A program made the position numbers and the translations under genes. Shown here piece after piece: positions 52,684 through 62,179 of a DNA stretch of 64,000 bases (position 1 is the first letter of the stretch; every line of letters begins with the position of its first letter). Source of the stretch: UBA10133 sp964348455 (GTDB lineage: Bacteria > Patescibacteriota > Microgenomatia > UBA1400 > MFAQ01); the NCBI GenBank assembly GCA_964348455.1, contig CAYGCQ010000003.1, positions 1-64,000 on the forward strand, given 5' to 3'. The notes beneath the pieces are model-generated. The model was not told where the DNA came from, ran no database searches, and was given only the letters and a program-made list of their open reading frames with translations.

Positions 52684-53340
52684 ATGGATATAAATTGGAG
52701 GGAAAGAGTACTTGACTATCAACACAAAGCGATGGCTGGTGGGGTGGATGTTTTAGATATTGAAAAAGGTAAGGAACAGCGATTTCTTGGGTTACAAATT
52801 TTTATTGACAATGGAATTGCTAGAGATATCTTCAGAGAAGTAAGACGGGCAATTAGTGAGTCTCTGGTTGATAAAATATATTGGCAGTCTTCGGAGTCAT
52901 TACACATTACACTACAGTCTTCTCTGTTGGAAGATGAGTTTGTCGATGAGACTAAACTTACGAGTTTGACTGTTGGTTTAGAATCATTTTTCCTGACCCA
53001 CAGAAGTCTGATGTGTAACTTCATTTATCCATTATGTGCTCAATCTGGGATCATTGGGATTTGTGATCAAGAAGTTGAAATCTACAACTTAAGAAAAAGT
53101 TTAACGAATATTTGGGTCAAGAATGGATTTGTACCTGTCATCAAAGAAGAGTATTGGAATTTCCCATATAGTTTTTTGGGTAGGTTCACAGAGAGATTGG
53201 TCCCAAAAGAAAAAGAGACATTGTTGAATATTGTAGAAAGGAAGGTGAAGTCAAAATTAAGCAATGTTAGATTGTGTTTGTCTGATAAATTCATTTCTCC
53301 AGAGACAAACAAAGTAATTAAGGATTTTGTGCTGAAATAG
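52684..53340 (+). CDS. Hypothetical protein, weakly 2H-phosphoesterase-like
   Basis: 218 residues from ATG 52684. SLHITLQSS near residue 76 looks like one His-x-Thr motif of 2'-5' RNA ligase-type 2H phosphoesterases; the expected second motif is not found (YSFLGRFTERL stands at the matching place). So either a degenerate member or chance. TAGAAT (52670-52675) ends 8 bases before the ATG. The frame is open backwards through the tRNA exon, which is not coding. Confidence 0.7.
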   Translation: MDINWRERVLDYQHKAMAGGVDVLDIEKGKEQRFLGLQIFIDNGIARDIFREVRRAISESLVDKIYWQSSESLHITLQSSLLEDEFVDETKLTSLTVGLESFFLTHRSLMCNFIYPLCAQSGIIGICDQEVEIYNLRKSLTNIWVKNGFVPVIKEEYWNFPYSFLGRFTERLVPKEKETLLNIVERKVKSKLSNVRLCLSDKFISPETNKVIKDFVLK

Positions 53341-53387
53341 TTCGAAAATCGTCCTGTCTAGTGTGGGCTTTTTGCTTAAAAAGTGAC

Positions 53388-54266
53388 TTAAAGAAGGGTG
53401 GCTCCAGAGTATTGCCAGTCAAATTTAACTCGGCCGTCAGGAAAGAAAATTAGTTGGCGAATTTGAGAGGGGTCGGAGTCTATGGTGAGTGCATTCGTTA
53501 AACAGACATTTTGACCATTAACATCGTAGATACCTGCATTGTGACCGGTAGAAAGCAGTCTGTGTCCGATCTTTTCTATATATTCTTTGATCTTGGATAA
53601 TTTTGCATCGGTGAGGAAGTGTTCAGTGGTCCACTTCCCGATATCGGTGTTTTCACTTATGAGCGGTTTAGCAATCTTCCTTAGTGTAAGCTGATCTACT
53701 CCAAGTGACTTGGCAAATTCAATCATTTTTTCAACTTTTTTGGGTGTGTCTATGGCTCCGTCGTGCATCGTTACACTGAAACGGACTGAGAAACCAAAGC
53801 TCTTTAAGTACTTTACAAGGACCGGAAGATCTACATATTCCTTGGCGTATGGAGTATATACTTTGTGATTTTCTTCGGGAAGATAATGAACAATGGAAAT
53901 AGCTATCCAAGATAGACCGAGGTCGTACCATTTTTTTAGATACGGTTCGTAGCGAGACTTATGGGTGATGAGGTTTAAACCGTTGGTTTGTAAGTCGATT
54001 AACGGAAATTTATATGGTTCAAGGTGTTCGAGGTATGAAGTTATTTGATCAGGAAAAAGGGTGGGTTCACCTTTGCCGGTAATCATGACACTACCGACAA
54101 AGTAGTCTTTGGCAAGTTGGGCAGCTTTTTCAAAGTTCCTCCAGTTGATTGGCTGAGGATGTAAACCAAGAGCCTTTATTCCAGTCATTTTAGATACGCA
54201 AAATGGACATGAGGCGTTACAGGCTCCGGTACCGGCAATGATGCTAAAGTTCTCGGCTTGTCTCAT
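53388..54266 (-). CDS. Radical SAM protein
   Basis: About 292 residues. The [4Fe-4S] motif CNASCPFC stands near residue 17, followed by VMITGKGEPTLFP (the GGE-like SAM site) and LIDLQTNG. I chose the start at 54266 (MRQAENFS) because it overlaps by ATGA the end of the frame-corrected PLP-enzyme gene; a further ATG at 54308 would add 14 residues. The pair radical SAM + aminotransferase-like suggests a modification or small-molecule pathway; the substrate is unknown. Confidence 0.9.
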   Translation of the reverse strand: MRQAENFSIIAGTGACNASCPFCVSKMTGIKALGLHPQPINWRNFEKAAQLAKDYFVGSVMITGKGEPTLFPDQITSYLEHLEPYKFPLIDLQTNGLNLITHKSRYEPYLKKWYDLGLSWIAISIVHYLPEENHKVYTPYAKEYVDLPVLVKYLKSFGFSVRFSVTMHDGAIDTPKKVEKMIEFAKSLGVDQLTLRKIAKPLISENTDIGKWTTEHFLTDAKLSKIKEYIEKIGHRLLSTGHNAGIYDVNGQNVCLTNALTIDSDPSQIRQLIFFPDGRVKFDWQYSGATLL

Positions 54267-55188
54267 ATAAACCCTCTTTCTTCTACTAAATAATGAGGAG
54301 TTAGGCAATAACGATAGTTGGATTGACGATTGTAGATTTCAAAGGAGGGATCAGTTGGGATTTTGTTTGAGTGGGCGAGTAGAACTACATCGCTGGGTTT
54401 TGCTGCGAGATTAAATTCAGAGTTTATCTGCGCAATAGCTTTTTTTGAAGTTTGCGGTAACGAGCAACTAGTTTTTTAGAATCTAACTGTTTAAGTATTT
54501 TTTCGGCGACTATCAGTGAGTGAATATTTTTAAACCACTTATTCACTTCAAGGGTTTTTATTTCAAATCTGGTAAAGGCGAAACCAACTCTATAGTAGTA
54601 AAGGCCAAAGGGCTTACTGAGTGAGACAATGACGGCAATAATATTAGGATGATTAGTCTCAAACTGGTGATGGTCGGTAAGTCCGACATAAGTTAGATCG
54701 TAGACAATGCGGTGTCCAAAGTCGGCGATGGATATTACTTCTGAGTCGGGAATAATGTTGCCATCACGAGCTGAAGGGTTGGATAGAAATAAAATTCCTT
54801 TGGGTAGTGTTAATAGGTTGGCTAAGTCCGGAATAATTTGAAAAGATAATCCAAGATTTGAACCGTATCCAGCGTAACCTTCGTACTCACCTCTTAAGAC
54901 ATATAGAGGTGTCTTTGGTTCATGTGCTTTTAGGTAAGAGAGGAGATGAAAAATACTTTCACTGGCGCCTCCTGCGATGTAATGAAATGGGAATCTTGGA
55001 AGATCAGGAAGTTCGAATTTAAAATGCTTGATGTAGGCATTGATAGTACCCTCATGAAAGTTATCGAGACCAGGGTTGATTGATTGAAGAAAAGTTTCGT
55101 GTGGATAGTTTGAGGAAACTTCATCTATAATTTTTCTTACTTCGGGAAAGTAGTAGCAGTAGACTGCTTTGAGAGGTTTAGTAGTCAT
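54263..55188 (-). CDS. Aminotransferase-like (fold type I PLP) protein, frameshifted near its 3' end
   Basis: The first frame (55188-54424) gives 254 residues: substrate-side FHYIAGGASESIFHLL, FLSNPSARDGNIIP, YDLTYVGLTDH and the PLP-Lys in VSLSKPFGLYYYRVGF. It stops after LQKKLLRR. With one extra base in the T-run 54440-54446 the reading continues for ~58 residues (IAQINSEFNLAAKPSDVV ... YCLTPHYLVEERGFI) to a TGA overlapping the radical-SAM start by four bases. So the intact gene almost surely ends at 54263. The break may be an assembly error, a mutation, or slippage. Confidence 0.8.
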
Positions 55189-55208
55189 TGTCGTAATTTA
55201 TTTATAAT

Positions 55209-55223
55209 GTGTATTAATTACAC
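55209..55223. promoter_or_regulatory. Inverted repeat between divergent genes
   Basis: GTGTATTAATTACAC, 5-base arms, in the 134-base gap between the divergent genes at 55188 and 55323. On the reverse strand TTGACA (55258-55263) and TACACT (55235-55240), 17 bases apart, form a possible promoter of the PLP-enzyme gene; the palindrome lies downstream of it. Operator function is only a suggestion. Confidence 0.35.
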
Positions 55224-55322
55224 GATCTAGCTGAAGTGTACACCTCACACTAAGTGTTGTCAATTGGTGTTATAAAGAGAATTGAATTGAAATATAAATT
55301 ACAAATATGCTAAACTGAACCA

Positions 55323-55916
55323 ATGAAAATAAAGTATTTGATTGGGGTTCTGATAGTGGCAGGCCTAGTGTTTACGGTTATGAATATTCCCAAAAAAAAT
55401 ATAGTTTTACGAGCTGAGGAGGCTACGATAACTCCTGAAGTTTCTTCGATTACTAAACTGATTGAAGCAAGTAATAGTGATGGTCAGTATCGGTTAGTTG
55501 GGTCGAGTGAACTAATTAAGGGGAGTGTGCATTACTCATTTAGAGTGGAGGATGCTGCTGAGAATTCGTCTTTGCTGCTCTTTGAAACCAAGGCGGCTGA
55601 TGATGAAACTTACTCGATACCCTTCAATAGTTGGTCGTCAGACAACAAATATTTATTCCTTCAGTTGAATAACTCTAAAGGAAAAAATTATTATGTATTT
55701 AAAGCAGATGCTTCCCTTTTTGCAGATGGTTTAAAGTATCTGGATGTTGGAGACTACTGGAGTCAAGGTGAAAGGGAAGATGTAATTAAGGAAGTTTCCG
55801 GGTGGGCCGGACCCGACTTACTAATGGTTTATACAACCAAACCTGACGGGACAGGAAGTTCTGCCTATTGGTTTATGGTGAGTTCTAGGAAATTCATGCA
55901 GGTGAGAGAATTTTAG
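55323..55916 (+). CDS. Secreted or membrane-anchored hypothetical protein
   Basis: 197 residues; N-terminal hydrophobic segment (YLIGVLIVAGLVFTVMNI) without a clear cleavage site, then a beta-rich extracellular domain with Tyr/Trp-containing strands (DNKYLFLQLNNSKGKNYYVF). TAAACT (55311-55316) ends 6 bases before the ATG. The next gene follows 31 bases later with its own -10. No family recognised. Confidence 0.8.
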   Translation: MKIKYLIGVLIVAGLVFTVMNIPKKNIVLRAEEATITPEVSSITKLIEASNSDGQYRLVGSSELIKGSVHYSFRVEDAAENSSLLLFETKAADDETYSIPFNSWSSDNKYLFLQLNNSKGKNYYVFKADASLFADGLKYLDVGDYWSQGEREDVIKEVSGWAGPDLLMVYTTKPDGTGSSAYWFMVSSRKFMQVREF

Positions 55917-55947
55917 AATAAAAATCTGCGTCGTGATAGGATAATTT

Positions 55948-57144
55948 ATGGCGAAGACGTCAAAAAAAACTTCTAAAAGTATATTGCCATATATTGTTTT
56001 GATTATTTTACTTCCCACTTTTGTTTTGTTTTTTTACAGGGTTTGGCAAAAACAAAACCTCATCTCTAGTGAGAATGTGCAGCTTACAAGTGAGCTGATA
56101 GAAACAAGAAACATAATAGCCAGCATAAGTGCAGAGATAGAAAGGCTAAATGCTGAAGATCTGCGAGTAGCAAATGTGAATGTCTTGAAAGAAATTAATA
56201 ATTTGAAAGCGAGTTATAGAAACGCTGTGACTGCATACGAAGAAGTTTTGAACTTGGAAGAAAGGGGCTCGAAAATTACTTCGGAACAAAGTAAATTTGC
56301 TGAAGTTCTTAATTTGCTAGCGAAAGATGATCTCTCGGGGTCTCAGAAGATTCTTAAGGATTTAACTGACGAAATCAACAAAGAAAAGACGAGATTGGCT
56401 TCTCTATCATCAGTCCCCATTCCTGCTAATGTCCCGGCAATCAATGAGGTTCCGACATCAGGGTTTAGAAGACAGAAGGTGGCAGTGGAAGGTGTGAGTT
56501 TCATGGTAGACGTCGTAGCTGCCGACTTGAATAGTACAAAGGTAATTGTGGATACAGCTTCCGATGGTACTTGTACAAATAACTGTCCAGTACTACCTCT
56601 TGCGACATACGTCAGTCGAAGTGGGGCTAACGCCGGAATAAATGGTACTTACTTCTGTCCTGAAACGTACCCTTCATGTGCAGACAAAAAGAACACTTTT
56701 GATGTTTTAGTAATGAATAAAAATAAAGTCTATTTTAATTCAGATAATAATCTTTATAGTACTGTTCCTGTGGCAATATTTTCCGGTAATTCAGCCCGAT
56801 TTATTGGTCAGTCATCAGGTTGGGGAAGAGACACTGGAGTGGATAGTGTGATTGCCAATAGACCTCTTCTTTTATTGGACGGTAATATTATGTTCGGTAG
56901 TGGAGGAGAACAAAAGGAGGGATTAAAAGGAAATAGGAGCTTCTTGGGTGCTTCCGGGAATATGGGGTATATAGGAGTAGTTCATGGAGCCACTGTGGCT
57001 GAAACTGCGAAAGTTTTAAAAGAAATGGGGGTTAAGAGTGCGATAAATTTAGACTCTGGGGGGTCTACTGCGTTATGGAGTGGAGGCTACAAAGTTGGTC
57101 CAGGGAGGAATCTTCCAAACGTGGTTTTGTTTGTAAAAAAATGA
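55948..57144 (+). CDS. Phosphodiester glycosidase (NAGPA)-family membrane protein
   Basis: 398 residues: one N-terminal helix (ILPYIVLIILLPTFVLFFY), a coiled coil (about 45-155), then a C-terminal NAGPA/PF09992 domain with GINGTYFCPE, RNRSFLGA-like NRSFLGASGN, and NLDSGGSTALWSGG. Family members uncover phosphodiester-linked sugars in polysaccharides, so it probably acts on the cell envelope. Extra Cys residues (CTNNCP, PSCADK) may form disulfides outside. TAGGAT (55937-55942) ends 5 bases before the ATG. Confidence 0.9.
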   Translation: MAKTSKKTSKSILPYIVLIILLPTFVLFFYRVWQKQNLISSENVQLTSELIETRNIIASISAEIERLNAEDLRVANVNVLKEINNLKASYRNAVTAYEEVLNLEERGSKITSEQSKFAEVLNLLAKDDLSGSQKILKDLTDEINKEKTRLASLSSVPIPANVPAINEVPTSGFRRQKVAVEGVSFMVDVVAADLNSTKVIVDTASDGTCTNNCPVLPLATYVSRSGANAGINGTYFCPETYPSCADKKNTFDVLVMNKNKVYFNSDNNLYSTVPVAIFSGNSARFIGQSSGWGRDTGVDSVIANRPLLLLDGNIMFGSGGEQKEGLKGNRSFLGASGNMGYIGVVHGATVAETAKVLKEMGVKSAINLDSGGSTALWSGGYKVGPGRNLPNVVLFVKK

Positions 57145-57150
57145 AAAATG

Positions 57151-57699
57151 TCATTTCAAAAACTCTTCTTTGATATCTGAGTGATATTCTTTCAATAAAT
57201 GATTAATTTTAGGATTAATTATTAATGTGCAGTAAGGATTAAGCTTGTGATTTTCGTAGTAATTTTGGTGGTAGTTTTCTGCAATATAAAAATTTGTATA
57301 AGGAATTATTTCGGTTACAATTTTGTTTTGATAAGCCCCTTCTTTTTGAAATTCCTCTTTTGATTTTTCGGCAATTTTTCTTTGATTTTCGTCGTGATAA
57401 AAAATAATAGATCGATATTCAGATCCGTAATCGTGCCCTTGTTGATTCGGTGTGGTTGGGTTGTGGGTGTGCCAAAAAATATCAAGAATTTTTTCGTAAG
57501 GAATAATTTCTGAGTCAAAAGTAATTTGGATTGATTCCGCATGTCCAGTGTCGCCATTATGGATCTGGTCATAAGTTGGATTTTTGGTGGTTCCACCAGC
57601 ATAACCGGGGAGTACAGAAATGATCCCTTTTAATCTGTTAAAAATTGCCTCGGTACACCAAAAGCATCCACTGGCTAAGGTGGCGATTTCATTTTTCAT
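57151..57699 (-). CDS. msrA: Peptide methionine sulfoxide reductase MsrA
   Basis: Reduces the S form of methionine sulfoxide. 182 residues with the catalytic ASGCFWCTEAIF at residues 9-20, GYAGGTTKNPTYDQI, the GHAES motif and DIFWHTHNPTT. Overlaps the 3' end of msrB by 11 bases, so both are one operon. Convergent to the NAGPA gene with only 6 bases between stops. Confidence 0.97.
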   Translation of the reverse strand: MKNEIATLASGCFWCTEAIFNRLKGIISVLPGYAGGTTKNPTYDQIHNGDTGHAESIQITFDSEIIPYEKILDIFWHTHNPTTPNQQGHDYGSEYRSIIFYHDENQRKIAEKSKEEFQKEGAYQNKIVTEIIPYTNFYIAENYHQNYYENHKLNPYCTLIINPKINHLLKEYHSDIKEEFLK

Positions 57700-58081
57700 G
57701 GATAATTTTAGGTAATTGCTGGTCTTGAGGAATAAAACGAATTGAAAGAGAGTTTACACAGTGGCGAGTGTCTGTTTTAGTGAATTTTTCTCCCTCAAAA
57801 ACATGGCCAAGGTGACCTCCACAGTTAGCACATTGAATTTCTGTGCGGTTCCATGAGGGGTCATGAAGTCTTTTGATAGCGTTGGGAAAGTTATCGTCAA
57901 AACTTGGCCATCCGCAGCCGGCATCGAACTTGCTTTTGGAAGAAAAAAGGGGGGAGTTACATCTGCGGCAAATGAAAGTACCTTCTTTATAAAAGTTGTC
58001 GTATTCCCCAGTGAATGGTATCTCAGTTCCTTTGTTGACAATTACTTCAGACTCTTCTCGGTTTAGGGGGTTGAACGACAT
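57689..58081 (-). CDS. msrB: Peptide methionine sulfoxide reductase MsrB
   Basis: Reduces the R form of methionine sulfoxide. 130 residues with two zinc pairs (CRRCNSPLF, CANCGGHLGH), GCGWPSF and the catalytic RHCVNSLSI near residue 108. TACAAT on the reverse strand (58087-58092) ends 5 bases before the ATG, which predicts a leaderless mRNA. First gene of the msrBA pair. Confidence 0.97.
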   Translation of the reverse strand: MSFNPLNREESEVIVNKGTEIPFTGEYDNFYKEGTFICRRCNSPLFSSKSKFDAGCGWPSFDDNFPNAIKRLHDPSWNRTEIQCANCGGHLGHVFEGEKFTKTDTRHCVNSLSIRFIPQDQQLPKIIHEK

Positions 58082-58280
58082 AACTAATTGTAACCTAATT
58101 CACATTTTTTGGTACATAAATTTCAAGAATTTAGAATTATTATTTGTAAAAACTTACAAACTATCTTGTAATCATCCTATATTGTTTAAATCCACCGTTT
58201 GTATAGGTGTGTGGTTACCGTAAATCTGACTAGGGGATATAATTGAGCCCGAGAACCAAAAGTTAGGTTCAAATAGTGTA

Positions 58281-58308
58281 TTGACAACACTAATATATAG
58301 TATATAAT
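58281..58308 (+). promoter_or_regulatory. Strong promoter of the phosphatase/kinase/VWA operon
   Basis: TTGACA (58281-58286), 16-base spacer, TATAAT (58303-58308): consensus boxes. The first gene begins about 70 bases downstream with GGAGG at 58369-58373, so this transcript has a real leader, unlike most others here. The remainder of the 298-base gap 58082-58280 shows no gene. Confidence 0.8.
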
Positions 58309-58379
58309 GGTGTCATAAATACACTAAGTATTTGTTCTTTGAAAATTGAACTACAAAATTAAGAAATGAGGAGGATTTT

Positions 58380-59228
58380 GTGAATCCGCTAAAATTTATT
58401 TCTGGAACTGTAATTGGTCAGAATCACGTAAAGTCCAAGAAGAACTGCCAAGACGCTCTCTTTACGGTTGAGCAAAAAGACTTGGTGGTGGCTGTGGTAG
58501 GCGATGGAGTAGGCGACCCTGTCGATTCTCCGTATTCTGAAGTTGGGGCTAGAATTGGTGTAACAGCTATTGCAAATCAGATTGCAAGTCGCTTGTTATC
58601 TACTTCTAGATGGAGATGGAATCATCACCTTCAAGGAAGGGATTTTTGGAATCAGGTGAATGTTCACACATTGAATCTAATTGAAGATACAGCACTTGGA
58701 ATGGGCGGTAGTCGCTCAAGGGCCATTATTAAACATTTTTTGTTTACGATAGTGGGAATGGTGCTAACTCCAGATCAGACACTTTTCTTTGGCGTTGGTG
58801 ATGGTAATTATTTTCTAAATGGCAAAATGTATGAAATGTTTGTCAAAGATGTAGACAATAATCCGCCATGCCTTGCTTATAGTTTGGTAGGAACAACCTC
58901 TAGCAGGATAACCCCAGAAGATATGCAAATTAGAGTTCGTCACACCATCTCAACAAAGTCAGTTCAATCAGCAATGATAGCAACTGACGGGATAGAGTGG
59001 TTGCTTAAAGATCCAAACAAGGTTGTCCCTGGAACGAAAGTGCCAGTGGGTGGACCTGAAGATTTTTGGAATAATCATGAATATTATGAGAATCCAAGTG
59101 CTTTAGGCTGGAGACTTAACTTGCTCGCTACTGAAAAAAGAAAAATTGATTGGAAGGCCTCTGAGCTAGAAGTTCAGCCGGCTATTCTTAACGATGACCT
59201 GGCTATGGTAGTGGCAAGTAGACTTTAA
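58380..59228 (+). CDS. PP2C-family protein phosphatase
   Basis: 282 residues from GTG with strong GGAGG. PP2C metal-binding and active-site aspartates are kept: NCQDAL (D25), VVGDGVGDP (D42, G43; the usual DGMGG is altered), ATDGIEWLL near residue 200 and NDDLAMVV near 272. It should remove phosphate from Ser/Thr of partner proteins, most simply targets of the adjacent kinase. The kinase gene starts 12 bases later with its own GGAGGAG. Confidence 0.93.
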   Translation: MNPLKFISGTVIGQNHVKSKKNCQDALFTVEQKDLVVAVVGDGVGDPVDSPYSEVGARIGVTAIANQIASRLLSTSRWRWNHHLQGRDFWNQVNVHTLNLIEDTALGMGGSRSRAIIKHFLFTIVGMVLTPDQTLFFGVGDGNYFLNGKMYEMFVKDVDNNPPCLAYSLVGTTSSRITPEDMQIRVRHTISTKSVQSAMIATDGIEWLLKDPNKVVPGTKVPVGGPEDFWNNHEYYENPSALGWRLNLLATEKRKIDWKASELEVQPAILNDDLAMVVASRL

Positions 59229-59240
59229 TGTGGAGGAGAG

Positions 59241-61112
59241 ATGCACAGAGTTGCTTATAGAAATGGAGATCGAGTCTCTCTGGACCCCAGTAAGTTGAGG
59301 GGGAAGGGAGGTGAGGCTTATATATTCGAGACAAGCAATGTGAGAGTAGCAAAGATTTTTAAAGATCCTGACGATCCCGACTTTGATTTGTTCCCTGCCC
59401 AACAGAAAGAAGCCGAGAGACGAATATTAATGCATCAAACGAAACTTCGAGAGTTTCCATTTGCAAAACTGCCACAGAGCGTGGTAATACCTCTTGATCT
59501 TCTCACTGATATTTCGGGAAAAAGAATCTTGGGTTATGAAATGGAGTATTTGAGGAATTTGGAAACATTGATGCAGTATCTGGACAGGGATTTTCGAGAG
59601 AAAGGTGGAATTGATAACAATGCGATGATGGGGTTTTTTGGTGATCTGCATCCGACCGTGAAAAAAATTCACGAGACAGGGGTAGTAATCGCTGATTTTA
59701 ATGCTCTCAATGTGTTGTACCAGAAGGGTAAGGCCCGATTGGTGGATGCTGACAGTATGCAAAATGGCAAATATCTTAGCCCCATGTTTACTGCTGCATA
59801 TGTTGATCCTCACCATTGTGATCCAAAGTTAAAATCATTGATGATGGTGAAACCACATGATATTATGTCTGATTGGTATGCCTTTACGGTGATGTTGATG
59901 GAGGCGTTGTTATATGTGAGACCATGGGGTGGAGTTTACAAACCTAAGGACAAAAAGATGATGGTTCCGCTAGGCGCGAGACCGCTCTGTGGAATAAGTA
60001 TTTTCCACCCTGAAGTGGTTTATCCCAAACCAGCAACACCAATGCACATCCTTCCAGATGATTTGCTAGATTTCTTTTTTATGACCTTTGAAAAAGGTGA
60101 ACGAAGAGAGTTTCCTAAAAAAATGCTGGACTTACGATTTAGTAAGTGTGTGAACTGTGGGTATGAGCATGGCAGGGGAATTTGCCCTAACTGTTCAACC
60201 GGGGTGGCAACTAAAAAGATGATGCAGGTTCGCGGAAGTGTTCGAGTAGATTTTGCTTTTCAAACTAACGGTTTGATCATCAACTCGACAGTACAAAAAG
60301 GAGGGCTGAGGTACATCTATAACCTGGACGGTAAGTTTTTTCGCGAAGATGGAAGTGTTGCAACAGCCGGAAACCTCGATACCGGTATGCGTTATCGCAT
60401 ACAAGACAAAAAGACTGTCCTCGCTAAAAATGGATTGATGATTGTTTTGGAAAATGGAAAAGTGTTAGAAAAGATTGTGGTTGACTCCTACGGTAACTTA
60501 CCTCTAATCGATGCAAACTCAAAGCATTATTACTGGGCAGCCGGAGGAATTCTCTATCGAAGTGAAAGTTATGGTCCTGAGATTATTGGAAGCGTTCTGG
60601 AAGGTCAGACTCTCTTTTGGGCCGGTGAGAAATTCGGATTCGGTTTTTATCGAGCAGGGAATCTCACTCGCGCATTTGTGTTTGACTCTGACAGATCGGG
60701 AATTAATGATGGTGTAAAGATTGTTCCGGTAAAGGGACAGCTAATTGATTCCACTTGTGTGTTTGCCGGAACCCATGCATGGTTTTTGACCACGGAAAAA
60801 AGTGGCTCAAAGATCATTAATCGGGTTCAAGTAATTAATTCACTGGGGGAAATTGAGGCTACTGAAGAGTGCGAAAATGGGGATGGTTCATGGCTGGGAA
60901 AGATTCGAGGTAAATTGCCTATCAGCAACTTTGTCTTGAGCGCAACTAATGATGGAATTGTTCGAGCCGAAATTATAAACGGCAGGATAGTTCCAACAAA
61001 AGAGTTTCCAGACACTGAACCATTTGTCGATGAAAATTCCTTCTTGCTTCCAAGCTCGAATGGAATCTATGTAATTCGAAAGAAAGAAATACTTAGCATG
61101 ATAATTCGTTAG
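59241..61112 (+). CDS. Protein kinase-like protein with zinc ribbon and beta-rich C-terminus
   Basis: 623 residues. The kinase fold is visible: Gly loop GKGGEAYIF (21-29), ATP-binding Lys38 in VAKIFK, catalytic loop HETGVVIADFNALNVL with D152 and N157, and metal-binding D171 in LVDADSM. A zinc ribbon (CVNCGYEHGRGICPNCS) lies near residues 302-318, and the C-terminal 300 residues are repeated beta strands, perhaps a propeller. Kinases of this shape belong to the kinase/PP2C/VWA triads of tellurium-resistance-type stress systems. The canonical HRD is replaced by IAD; activity is likely but not proven. Confidence 0.88.
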   Translation: MHRVAYRNGDRVSLDPSKLRGKGGEAYIFETSNVRVAKIFKDPDDPDFDLFPAQQKEAERRILMHQTKLREFPFAKLPQSVVIPLDLLTDISGKRILGYEMEYLRNLETLMQYLDRDFREKGGIDNNAMMGFFGDLHPTVKKIHETGVVIADFNALNVLYQKGKARLVDADSMQNGKYLSPMFTAAYVDPHHCDPKLKSLMMVKPHDIMSDWYAFTVMLMEALLYVRPWGGVYKPKDKKMMVPLGARPLCGISIFHPEVVYPKPATPMHILPDDLLDFFFMTFEKGERREFPKKMLDLRFSKCVNCGYEHGRGICPNCSTGVATKKMMQVRGSVRVDFAFQTNGLIINSTVQKGGLRYIYNLDGKFFREDGSVATAGNLDTGMRYRIQDKKTVLAKNGLMIVLENGKVLEKIVVDSYGNLPLIDANSKHYYWAAGGILYRSESYGPEIIGSVLEGQTLFWAGEKFGFGFYRAGNLTRAFVFDSDRSGINDGVKIVPVKGQLIDSTCVFAGTHAWFLTTEKSGSKIINRVQVINSLGEIEATEECENGDGSWLGKIRGKLPISNFVLSATNDGIVRAEIINGRIVPTKEFPDTEPFVDENSFLLPSSNGIYVIRKKEILSMIIR

Positions 61113-61128
61113 AAAGAGGAGAAAAGCG

Positions 61129-62133
61129 ATGGCTAATTTACCTATTCCTGCTCATTATGATTCGAAGAAAGTTGGTAAGATTTGGGAACCTGATTACGCT
61201 GCTTTAGCAGTTGCAGCCGAGAAGTATGCAAAGCAAAATAGAATTACGCCTGCAAAAACCGACGCAACGAAAGTTGGGTTGATGGCGATTGATGTTCAGA
61301 ACACATTTTGTGTCCCTGGATTCGAACTATATGTTGGTGGACGATCCGGAACCGGAGCTGTGGACGATACACAGCGCTTGGTTGAATTTGTGTATCGTAA
61401 TCTGGCTAAGATTTCTACAATAAAGCCGACGATGGATACTCACACAGCACAACAGATTTTTCATCCAACGTTTTTGGTTGATCAAAAAGGCAACCATCCT
61501 GGTCCTTATACTGAAATCAAAGCGTCCGATGTGCAATCCGGAAAATGGGTGGTGAATTTGGCAATTATGGGCCGTTTGCCTGGTGTTCCATATACTTGGG
61601 TGCAACAGTACTTGTTGGAATACTGCACTCAGCTGGAGAACAGTGGCAAATTTGGTCTGACCATTTGGCCGTATCATGCAATGCTTGGCGGTATTGGTCA
61701 TGCACTGGTACCTTCTTTCCATGAAGCATCATTCTTTCACGGCATCGCTCGCGAAACAGATGTAGATCATGAAATTAAGGGTGGCAAAATGTTGAGCGAG
61801 ATGTACTCTGCTTTGCGGCACGAAGTTCTCTTTGCAATGGGTCAGCCTGTTGGCCAGAAGAGTACCGCCTTTATTAAAGCCCTGATGTCAGTTGACAAGC
61901 TTTATATTGCCGGTCAAGCGAAGAGCCACTGTGTTGCTTGGACTGTATCTGACCTACTGGATGAAATCAAGTCGGCCGACGCGTCCCTTGCAAATAAAGT
62001 GTATCTGCTTGAGGACTGCATGAGTCCGGTAGTTGTACCTGGGGTGGTGGATCACACCGACTCGGCGAACGCTGCCTTTGAACGATTTGCAAAAGCCGGT
62101 ATGAATATTGTCCGATCAACTGACCCGATCTAA
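61129..62133 (+). CDS. Isochorismatase/nicotinamidase-superfamily hydrolase
   Basis: 334 residues, longer than usual (~200). The superfamily core is present: the Asp in GLMAIDVQNTFCVPG near residue 57 and the catalytic Cys in AGQAKSHCVAWT near residue 270, with the conserved Lys probably in the loop LVDQKGNH or nearby. The superfamily cuts amides (nicotinamide, others) or vinyl ethers. Its place between the kinase and the VWA gene suggests it is an effector or metabolic arm of that system. GAGGAG before the ATG. Confidence 0.88.
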   Translation: MANLPIPAHYDSKKVGKIWEPDYAALAVAAEKYAKQNRITPAKTDATKVGLMAIDVQNTFCVPGFELYVGGRSGTGAVDDTQRLVEFVYRNLAKISTIKPTMDTHTAQQIFHPTFLVDQKGNHPGPYTEIKASDVQSGKWVVNLAIMGRLPGVPYTWVQQYLLEYCTQLENSGKFGLTIWPYHAMLGGIGHALVPSFHEASFFHGIARETDVDHEIKGGKMLSEMYSALRHEVLFAMGQPVGQKSTAFIKALMSVDKLYIAGQAKSHCVAWTVSDLLDEIKSADASLANKVYLLEDCMSPVVVPGVVDHTDSANAAFERFAKAGMNIVRSTDPI

Positions 62134-62179
62134 TTTTGTTTTAACTTAGATTTACAAAATTGATTTAAGGAGATAAACA

